Origin: Flavobacteriaceae bacterium
GTDB lineage: Bacteria > Bacteroidota > Bacteroidia > Flavobacteriales > Flavobacteriaceae
Assembly (NCBI GenBank): GCA_030828025.1
Contig: JAURDG010000018.1
Span: forward strand, 1 to 13,039
Length of the DNA stretch: 13,039 bases
Direction: 5' to 3'
The notes beneath the pieces were generated by a model that saw only the letters and a list, made by a program, of their open reading frames with translations, had not been told where the DNA came from and did not search any database. This document shows, in pieces, positions 1 through 6,502 of this stretch. A program made the position numbers and the translations under genes. How positions within the stretch are numbered: the first letter of the stretch is position 1; every line of letters begins with the position of its first letter.

Positions 1-3000
1 AAACCATCACCGTAGAAGAGTACAACCAAGCTTGCCGAAAAGCGGTAATGCGTTACACTGATGTTTGGAATAACCTAACCGAACAAATGGGTTATTGGGT
101 AGATATGGAAGATCCATACATTACTTACAAAAGCAAATACATGGAGTCGGTATGGTGGCTTTTGGCAACCATGTACAACAAAGGACTGATTTATAAAGGA
201 TATACCATTCAGCCGTATTCGCCCATGGCAGGAACAGGACTTTCATCACATGAGTTAAATCAACCAGGATGCTATCGTGATGTTACGGATACTTCGGTAA
301 CGGCACAGTTTAAAACCATTACCGAATCGCTGCCCAAGGGATTAGCGCACAAGATGCCATTACACATTTTGGCTTGGACAACGACCCCATGGACTTTGCC
401 TTCAAATACAGCGCTTACTGTTGGGCCAAAAATTAAGTATGCCGTTGTGCACACCATCAATCAATATACGCACAGCCCAGTTCGTGTATTGTTGGCAGAA
501 AAACTCATTCCGAAGCAGTTTGGCAAAAAATATCATCAGGTAAACGCTGAGCAAGACGTAGCCAACTTTTCCAAAGAAGATAAAACACTTCCGTTTTGGA
601 TAGAACAACAAATTGTTGGCGCAGATTTGGTTGGCATCAGGTATGAACAATTATGGTCTGAGGCACCATTGCCCTACCAAAATGCGGGGGACGCTTTTCG
701 TGTGATTGCTGGAAACTTTGTGACTACCGAAGACGGAACGGGAATTGTACATACCGCCCCAACCTTTGGTGCAGATGATGCCGCTGTTGCCAAAGAAGCA
801 AATCCGCCGGTACCACCATTATTGGTACTTGACGAGAACGCACAAGCGGTACCACTAGTCGATTTACAAGGAAAATTCCGTTCAGAAGTTGGGCTCGTTG
901 GCGGAATGTTTGTCAAAAACGAATTTTACCCCGATGGAGAAGCTCCTGAAAAATCTGTAGATGTCGAAATTGCTATTCGCCTCAAAGAAGAAAACAAAGC
1001 GTTTAAGGTCGAAAAATACGTTCACAGTTATCCTCATTGTTGGCGAACAGATGCACCAGTTTTGTATTATCCTTTAGACTCTTGGTTTATCAATGTTCAG
1101 GGGCATAAAGACCGCATGGTTGCGCTGAATAAAAGTATTCAATGGAAGCCTGCAAAAACAGGTGAAGGGCGATTTGGGAACTGGCTTGCGAGCGCCAACG
1201 ATTGGAACTTGTCTCGTTCACGGTTTTGGGGTATTCCGTTACCTATTTGGCGAACTGCCGACGGAGAAGAAACCCGTATTATTGGCTCAATCGAGGAGTT
1301 GAAGGTGGCTATTGAAGAGGCTGTCGCAGCTGGTTTGATGACCTCAAATCCATTTTCTTTTTTCGTTCCGGGAGATTTTTCCGACTCAAATTACAACCAG
1401 ATAGATTTGCACAAAGACACGGTTGACAAGCTAGTTTTGCGAAGCAAATCAGGCAAGCCGATGCGCCGCGAGTCCGACCTTATTGACGTTTGGTTTGATT
1501 CGGGAGCGATGCCCTATGCGCAATGGCATTATCCCTTTGAAAACAAAGAAAAAATTGATCAAAACACGAGCTTTCCAGCAGATTATATCGCCGAAGGCGT
1601 AGATCAAACACGAGGCTGGTTTTACACCCTTCATGCCATTGCGACCCTAGTTTTTGATTCGGTTGCGTATAAGAATGTGGTGTCTAATGGTTTGGTTCTC
1701 GACAAAAACGGGCAAAAAATGTCGAAGCGATTGGGCAATGCGGTTGACCCTTTTACAACCATAGATACCTATGGCCCTGATGCCACACGGTGGTACATGA
1801 TCAGCAACGCCAATCCTTGGGATAACCTTAAATTTGATGTTGAAGGCATTGAAGAAGTCAAAAGAAAGTTTTTCGGAACGCTTTACAACACCTATTCGTT
1901 TTTTAGCCTCTATGCAAACATTGACGGTTTTGCCTTTACAGAAGATGAAATCCCCCTAGAAGATCGTCCAGAAATTGACCAATGGATATTGTCAGAACTT
2001 CACAGCTTAATTCAAAAAACAACAGCGTTTTATGATGCCTACGAGCCTACACGTGCTTGCCGCGCCATCAGCCATTTTGTAACCGAAGACTTGAGCAACT
2101 GGTATGTGCGCTTGTGCCGCAGACGTTTTTGGAAAGGAAGCTATGAGCAAGATAAAATTTCGGCCTATCAAACGCTGTACGAGTGTTTAGTCACCGTTGC
2201 AAAAATGATGGCACCTGTTGCGCCTTTTTATGCAGATCGTCTGTTTCAAGACTTGAATGGCGTCACCAATCGAGAGGCAGCGAGTTCTGTGCACTTGGCG
2301 TTTTATCCCAAGAGCAATACGGATTGGATTAACGAAGAATTGGAACAAAAAATGCAGCGTGCTCAGAAGATTACGTCCTTGGTTTTGTCGTTGCGCAAGC
2401 GAGAAAAAATTAAAGTTCGGCAGCCATTACAGCGAATTATGGTTCCTGTTTTGGACGAAAAAGCACGTGTGCAGATTGAAGCGGTTTCGGAGCTTATTGC
2501 AGCTGAAGTAAACGTAAAAGAAGTCGCCCTTATAGATGACAGCTCCTCTATTTTGGTCAGAGAGATAAAGCCAAACTTTAAAACCTTAGGGCCTCGGTTT
2601 GGTAAAGACATGGGCAAAGTCGCCAAAGCCATTCAAGAGTTGAACGAAACACAGATTGCACAACTTGAACAAAAAGGGCAAATAGTTCTTGAAATCGACA
2701 ATAAAAGCAGTATATTAGAAGTTGATGATGTTGTCATCAGCTCTAAGGACGTTTCGGGCTGGTTGGTTGCTTCCGAACAAGGGGTAACCGTGGCGCTAGA
2801 CGTTCAAATGAACGAGTCACTCCGATTGGAAGGCATGGCTCGAGAGTTGGTAAACAGGCTTCAAAACATAAGGAAGGAACTCGGTTTTGAGGTTACGGAC
2901 AAGGTTGAGGTTTCGTTTACCGAAAGTAGTGTGTTGTTGGATATTTTAAAACAAAACAAAGCGTATATTCAACACGAAATTTTGGCAACCAACATAACAA

Positions 3001-3083
3001 TAGCCAAAGAACTACCCGAAAGCACAATCGAATTGGCTTTCGAGTCGCTTGAAGTTAACGTACACATGGTTAAATCGTTATAA
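1..3083 (+). CDS. ileS: Isoleucyl-tRNA synthetase, 5'-truncated by the window edge
   Basis: Charges tRNA-Ile with isoleucine in the cytoplasm, with proofreading of misactivated valine. The frame is open from base 3, so the true start and the HIGH-type motif lie upstream. About 1,026 residues are visible, and family members of this type run to about 1,130. Numbering from the Met at base 48, the CP1 editing domain shows the Thr-rich motif WTTTPWTLPSN (110-120) and HTAPTFGADD (235-244). The class I signature KMSKR is at 557-561 (bases 1716-1730). An anticodon-binding region (roughly 640-800) and a long C-terminal extension follow. That extension contains MARELVNRLQNIRKELGF and has no CxxC pairs, so the C-terminal zinc finger of E. 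coli-type IleRS is absent. This matches the eukaryote-like type 2 IleRS usual in Bacteroidota. First gene of a likely ileS-dksA-lspA transcript. Confidence 0.97.
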   Translation, partial: TITVEEYNQACRKAVMRYTDVWNNLTEQMGYWVDMEDPYITYKSKYMESVWWLLATMYNKGLIYKGYTIQPYSPMAGTGLSSHELNQPGCYRDVTDTSVTAQFKTITESLPKGLAHKMPLHILAWTTTPWTLPSNTALTVGPKIKYAVVHTINQYTHSPVRVLLAEKLIPKQFGKKYHQVNAEQDVANFSKEDKTLPFWIEQQIVGADLVGIRYEQLWSEAPLPYQNAGDAFRVIAGNFVTTEDGTGIVHTAPTFGADDAAVAKEANPPVPPLLVLDENAQAVPLVDLQGKFRSEVGLVGGMFVKNEFYPDGEAPEKSVDVEIAIRLKEENKAFKVEKYVHSYPHCWRTDAPVLYYPLDSWFINVQGHKDRMVALNKSIQWKPAKTGEGRFGNWLASANDWNLSRSRFWGIPLPIWRTADGEETRIIGSIEELKVAIEEAVAAGLMTSNPFSFFVPGDFSDSNYNQIDLHKDTVDKLVLRSKSGKPMRRESDLIDVWFDSGAMPYAQWHYPFENKEKIDQNTSFPADYIAEGVDQTRGWFYTLHAIATLVFDSVAYKNVVSNGLVLDKNGQKMSKRLGNAVDPFTTIDTYGPDATRWYMISNANPWDNLKFDVEGIEEVKRKFFGTLYNTYSFFSLYANIDGFAFTEDEIPLEDRPEIDQWILSELHSLIQKTTAFYDAYEPTRACRAISHFVTEDLSNWYVRLCRRRFWKGSYEQDKISAYQTLYECLVTVAKMMAPVAPFYADRLFQDLNGVTNREAASSVHLAFYPKSNTDWINEELEQKMQRAQKITSLVLSLRKREKIKVRQPLQRIMVPVLDEKARVQIEAVSELIAAEVNVKEVALIDDSSSILVREIKPNFKTLGPRFGKDMGKVAKAIQELNETQIAQLEQKGQIVLEIDNKSSILEVDDVVISSKDVSGWLVASEQGVTVALDVQMNESLRLEGMARELVNRLQNIRKELGFEVTDKVEVSFTESSVLLDILKQNKAYIQHEILATNITIAKELPESTIELAFESLEVNVHMVKSL

Positions 3084-3093
3084 TGAATAAATT

Positions 3094-3471
3094 ATGGAAC
3101 TAAAAAATCGTTATTCGGATGAAGCCTTAAAGCAGTTTAAGGCACTTATAGAAGAAAAAATAGCCAAAGCGCAAAACGACCTTGAGTTGATTCGCAGCGC
3201 ATACATGAATGATGGAAACAACGGCACCGATGATACTGCCCCGACATTTAAAGCATTTGAAGAAGGGTCTGAAACGATGTCCAAAGAAGCCAATACCCAA
3301 TTGGCGTTGCGCCAAGAAAAGTTTATTCGTGATTTAAAAAATGCGCTCATTCGCATTGAAAACAAAACCTATGGCGTATGCCGTGTTACAGGCAAACTCA
3401 TAAACGAAGAGCGATTAAAACTTGTTCCACACGCCACGCTTAGTATTGAAGCAAAAAACATGCAGCGCTAG
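3094..3471 (+). CDS. TraR/DksA-family transcriptional regulator with degenerate zinc finger
   Basis: A 125-residue DksA-like protein, expected to bind RNA polymerase through its secondary channel and tune transcription. A predicted helical hairpin (about 5-90) carries an acidic stretch GTDDTAPTF (44-52) where DksA has its coiled-coil tip. It is followed by the characteristic C-terminal TYGVCRVTGKLI and RLKLVPHATLSIEAK. Aligned by eye to the E. coli CxxC-x17-CxxC finger, only the first Cys (C96) remains; the others are T99, S117 and A120. Loss of these ligands is common in Bacteroidota homologues, so it should not be read as a pseudogene. The start ATG lies 10 bases after the ileS stop with no Shine-Dalgarno sequence, and the stop is 3 bases before the lspA ATG. 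Its regulatory targets cannot be inferred from sequence. Confidence 0.9.
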   Translation: MELKNRYSDEALKQFKALIEEKIAKAQNDLELIRSAYMNDGNNGTDDTAPTFKAFEEGSETMSKEANTQLALRQEKFIRDLKNALIRIENKTYGVCRVTGKLINEERLKLVPHATLSIEAKNMQR

Positions 3472-3474
3472 TTG

Positions 3475-4101
3475 ATGAGCTTACGCAAGATTTGTTGGAT
3501 TGTCTTCGCGATTTTAATCGTTGATCAAGCACTTAAAATATACATCAAGCTAAGCTATCCGCTTACCACCTACGGAGCAGCCCCGCTTGTAGATTGGGGC
3601 TGGTTTCGCCTTTTGTTTATCGAAAATAAGGGTATGGCTTGGGGCGCTAGTCTAAATAATATTTTCCCTTTTTTGTCTGAAGACACAGCAAAATTACTGC
3701 TTAGTATTTTTCGTATTCTTGCCGTTACGGCGATTGGCATCTGGCTAAAACGAGCAGTAGAGCAACAATTGCCCAAACGACAGTTGGTTGCCGTAGCCTT
3801 TATTTTTGCAGGTGCTTTAGGTAACATTATTGACTCTATCTTTTATGGTGTTCTTTTTTCGGACAGTATAGGGCAGATTGCCACATTTTTGCCTGAGGGT
3901 GGCGGCTATGCGCCACTCATGTTTGGCCATGTTGTTGATATGTTTCAGTTTCCGATGTTTACTTGGACTTGGCCCGAATGGCTTCCTTTTGTAGGCGGAG
4001 ATAGCTTTACTTTTTTTGAACCTGTATTTAATCTGGCAGATAGCGCAATTAGTATAGGAGTTTTTTTGTTGCTGTTTCGTCGGCTAAAAGCCACTACCTA
4101 A
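3475..4101 (+). CDS. lspA: Lipoprotein signal peptidase (signal peptidase II)
   Basis: Inner-membrane aspartyl protease that removes the signal peptide of diacylated prolipoproteins before the lipobox Cys. It has 208 residues, longer than the 164 of E. coli LspA, with hydrophobic segments near 5-25, 70-95, 103-120 and 185-203. Conserved elements are FIENKGMAWG (48-57), GALGNIID (113-120), VVDM with the likely catalytic D155, and FNLADSAIS with the likely catalytic D189. The extra length lies in two loops, 121-150 and 157-182, that flank D155; this is a usual Bacteroidota feature. I chose the ATG at 3475; an in-frame TTG at 3472, directly after the dksA stop, is the alternative. Pairing with ileS is conserved widely in bacteria. 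Its 3' end overlaps the convergent fau gene by 8 bases. The M23 lipoprotein at 9536 is a likely substrate. Confidence 0.95.
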   Translation: MSLRKICWIVFAILIVDQALKIYIKLSYPLTTYGAAPLVDWGWFRLLFIENKGMAWGASLNNIFPFLSEDTAKLLLSIFRILAVTAIGIWLKRAVEQQLPKRQLVAVAFIFAGALGNIIDSIFYGVLFSDSIGQIATFLPEGGGYAPLMFGHVVDMFQFPMFTWTWPEWLPFVGGDSFTFFEPVFNLADSAISIGVFLLLFRRLKATT

Positions 4102-4657
4102 AAAAATGCACGTGCTTGGGCGTAACGACGACATCCAAGGACACATCGGTGCTTAAGGTATCTTCAATAGGTTCAACGGGATCAAAAAAACAAACGCCAA
4201 TGGTTTTTACTTGCTTGGCACAACGTGCCAAAAAGCGATCGTAATAACCCTTTCCATAGCCAACACGTTGTCCAGAAGTATCAAAACACAAGAGCGGAAC
4301 AACAACAACGGCTATCGTTTTCGGATCAATAAATGCAGTGCTTTTTGGTTCCAAAATACCCCATTTATTTGTTGTTAGCAGCATGTCTTTATTCCACATT
4401 ACGGCTTCCATGTGTCCACGGGCATCAATAATCTTTGGCACACAAATGTGTTGGTTTTCAAAACATTCAAACCAGTGTTGCATGGGCAATTCACGCTGTA
4501 CGGGATGGTCAACATAGAGCATCAACAGCCCGTCTGGCACAAGGTTTTGCACAAGAACCTCCTTGAGGATTTGAGCACTTGCATCCGCCAATTCCTGTTG
4601 GGGAATTGCTTGGCGTTTTGCCCGAAATTCTTGGCGTAATGCTTGCTTTTTGGCCAT
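4094..4657 (-). CDS. 5-formyltetrahydrofolate cyclo-ligase (MTHFS)
   Basis: Converts 5-formyl-THF to 5,10-methenyl-THF with ATP, returning the storage or inhibitory folate to the one-carbon pool in the cytoplasm. It has 187 residues, typical for the family (about 180-200). The N-terminus MAKKQALRQEFRAKR is the basic helix normal for these enzymes. GILEP (100-104) and the nucleotide-binding loop GYGKGYYDRF (133-142) are diagnostic, and DVVVTP (175-180) sits near the C-terminus as expected. I start at the ATG read from 4657. An upstream in-frame ATG at 4711 would add 18 residues unlike the family and would run into uvrC. It is the only minus-strand gene in the window, convergent with lspA and divergent from uvrC. 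The symbols fau and ygfA are used for homologues. Confidence 0.94.
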   Translation of the reverse strand: MAKKQALRQEFRAKRQAIPQQELADASAQILKEVLVQNLVPDGLLMLYVDHPVQRELPMQHWFECFENQHICVPKIIDARGHMEAVMWNKDMLLTTNKWGILEPKSTAFIDPKTIAVVVVPLLCFDTSGQRVGYGKGYYDRFLARCAKQVKTIGVCFFDPVEPIEDTLSTDVSLDVVVTPKHVHFFR

Positions 4658-4702
4658 GTATAAATATAGCCATTCCCGATGAAGTTTTTGTATTTTAGTG
4701 AC
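4658..4702. promoter_or_regulatory. Divergent fau/uvrC spacer with two candidate -7 boxes
   Basis: Only 45 bases separate the two start codons, so both genes must be driven from here or from within their neighbours. Each side shows a 7-of-8 match to the Bacteroidota -7 consensus TAnnTTTG: TATTTTAG at 4691-4698 facing uvrC, and TATATTTA at 4661-4668 (minus strand) facing fau. Each box ends only 3-4 bases before the ATG. No TTG lies at the expected distance for a -33 element on either side. The boxes are visible in the sequence; promoter function is a weak inference, since AT-rich matches arise easily by chance. Confidence 0.3.
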
Positions 4703-6502
4703 ATGACACAAGAAGTGCTAAAACGACAAGTCTCTTCACTGCCACATGCGCCTGGTGTGTATCAATACTACAACGAAGCAGGGGAAATTATCTATGTCGG
4801 GAAAGCAAAAGACCTAAAAAAGCGGGTGTCTTCTTATTTTAGAAAACAAGTGGATTCGCGAAAGACCCGAAACCTTGTTGATGCCATTCACAGCCTAAAG
4901 CACATTGTGGTGCCCACCGAATCGGATGCGCTAATTTTGGAAAACACACTAATAAAAGAACACCAACCGAAATACAATATTTTATTAAGAGACGACAAAA
5001 CATACCCGTGGATTTGCATTAAAAAAGAGCGCTTTCCCAGGGTTTTTGCCACCAGAAAAGTCGTTCATGACGGATCGGAATATTTTGGCCCGTTTACCAA
5101 CGCCAAAACAGTTCGGGTTTTGTTGGGGCTGATTCATGAACTGTATCCCTTACGCAATTGCCATTACGACTTAAGCGCAGCAAACATCGCCAGCGAAAAG
5201 TATAAGGTGTGTTTGGAGTATCATATTGGCAATTGCTTGGCACCTTGCGTAGGCAAACAAACCACCACGCATTATGAGGAGGCCATTGGGCATATACGTG
5301 CCATTTTGCAGGGCAGATTTAAACAAGTAAACGAAGCCTTTAGGCAAGAGATGCACGCAGCTGCTGAAGCCTTACAGTTTGAACATGCGCAAAAAATCAA
5401 ATTGAAAATGGAAGCCTTATCAAACTATCAAGCAAAGTCTGCGGTAGTGAGTGCTAAGATAAACGCCGTGGATGTGTGTACCATTGTCAGCGATGAACGG
5501 ATGGCTTTTGTTAATTTTTTACAACTTGCCTACGGGTCAATTGTGCGTTTTCATAGCATGACGCTGAAGAAAAAATTGGACGAAACAGATGAAGAACTCT
5601 TGCGCATTGCGGTGGTTGAGTTGCGCCGAAGGTTTGCCTCTAACTCAAAAGAAATACTGCTCCCTTTTGCCCTCGATTTGGGCGAAGCTGTGCGGGTAAC
5701 CATACCCCAAAAAGGAGAGAAAAAACAACTGCTAAACTTATCATTGCGCAACGCCAAACAAGCGAGGCTTGAACAGCTCAAACAAATAAAACTCATCGAC
5801 CCACAGCAGCATAGCGAACGTGTGATGGAACAAATGCAGCGTGATTTACGCCTCTCTGAGCCACCCTTGCACATCGAGTGTTTTGACAACTCTAACATCC
5901 AAGGGAGCAATCCTGTGGCAGCATGTGTGGTTTTTCGCCAAGGGAAACCCAGCAAAAAAGAATACCGACACTACGGCATCAAAACCGTTGATGGCCCCGA
6001 CGATTTTGCCTCCATGGAAGAGGTCGTTTACAGAAGATATAAACGTTTGTTAACCGAAGGCTCGCCCTTGCCTCAACTGGTTGTCATTGATGGTGGTAAA
6101 GGGCAGCTAAATGCCGCCCTGAAGAGCTTTGATGTCTTGGGTATTAGGGGCAAAGTGGCGATTTTGGGCATTGCCAAAAGACTGGAAGAACTTTATTTTC
6201 CAGAAGATCCCATCCCGTTGTATTTGGACAAGCGCTCCGAGACACTACGCATCGTACAACAACTGCGCAACGAAGCCCACCGCTTTGGCATTCGACTTCA
6301 CCGCAACAAACGCAGCAAAGGAGCAATCAATTCTGTCTTGGAAAATATACCAGGAATAGGAACAAAAACGACTACAGAATTGCTCAAAAAATTCAAATCT
6401 GTTAAACGAGTAAAAGCCTCCTCACAGCAGGAATTAGCAACCGTTTTGGGTCCTGCAAAAGCCAAATTAATCTTCGAATATCTACATCGTGAAACACTTT
6501 AG
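4703..6502 (+). CDS. uvrC: UvrABC excinuclease subunit C
   Basis: Makes both incisions in nucleotide excision repair after UvrA/UvrB mark the lesion. It has 599 residues, the normal length. The order is: GIY-YIG nuclease (GVY 18-20, YVG 31-33, R41, E80, N92; 3' incision); four cysteines C153, C170, C178 and C182, whose last three have the same C-x7-C-x3-C spacing reported as iron-sulfur ligands in E. coli UvrC; a UVR helix pair that contacts UvrB (about 208-245); an RNase H-like nuclease (IECFDNSN with D395, then VVIDGGKGQL; 5' incision); and a C-terminal helix-hairpin-helix region (NIPGIGTKTT onward, about 545-598). I chose the ATG at 4703, which gives the usual N-terminus; an ATG at 4679 would add eight atypical residues. 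First gene of the likely uvrC-to-pgi operon; its 3' end overlaps the next gene by 14 bases. Confidence 0.97.
   Translation: MTQEVLKRQVSSLPHAPGVYQYYNEAGEIIYVGKAKDLKKRVSSYFRKQVDSRKTRNLVDAIHSLKHIVVPTESDALILENTLIKEHQPKYNILLRDDKTYPWICIKKERFPRVFATRKVVHDGSEYFGPFTNAKTVRVLLGLIHELYPLRNCHYDLSAANIASEKYKVCLEYHIGNCLAPCVGKQTTTHYEEAIGHIRAILQGRFKQVNEAFRQEMHAAAEALQFEHAQKIKLKMEALSNYQAKSAVVSAKINAVDVCTIVSDERMAFVNFLQLAYGSIVRFHSMTLKKKLDETDEELLRIAVVELRRRFASNSKEILLPFALDLGEAVRVTIPQKGEKKQLLNLSLRNAKQARLEQLKQIKLIDPQQHSERVMEQMQRDLRLSEPPLHIECFDNSNIQGSNPVAACVVFRQGKPSKKEYRHYGIKTVDGPDDFASMEEVVYRRYKRLLTEGSPLPQLVVIDGGKGQLNAALKSFDVLGIRGKVAILGIAKRLEELYFPEDPIPLYLDKRSETLRIVQQLRNEAHRFGIRLHRNKRSKGAINSVLENIPGIGTKTTTELLKKFKSVKRVKASSQQELATVLGPAKAKLIFEYLHRETL

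Noticed and set aside
809..855. Repeated GGTACCAC and GGTACTTG words in ileS, looked at as a possible repeat or site
   Set aside because: They encode ordinary Val-Pro residues (PPVPPLL, AVPLVD) of the conserved protein and do not recur elsewhere in the window as far as I could see.
3083..3103. Six-codon mini-ORF (MNKLWN) whose ATG overlaps the ileS stop and which ends inside the dksA-like gene
   Set aside because: Too short to judge, no leader-peptide features or attenuator hairpin beside it; most likely a chance ATG in the TAATG junction.
4108..4115. Perfect palindrome GCACGTGC beside an A/T run at the lspA/fau convergent junction
   Set aside because: It has no loop, so it could form only a two-pair stem, and it encodes part of the fau C-terminus (KHVH). 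It is not a credible terminator.
4679..4711. Longer versions of uvrC (ATG 4679) and fau (ATG read from 4711) that would overlap each other
   Set aside because: The added residues (MKFLYFSD and MCHVTKIQKLHREWLYLY) do not resemble the normal N-termini, and the shorter starts give family-typical lengths.
5551..5955. Open minus-strand frame of 134 codons inside uvrC
   Set aside because: Antisense to the conserved RNase H-like part of uvrC, low-complexity Ser/Cys-rich translation, no recognisable domain; a shadow of the real gene.
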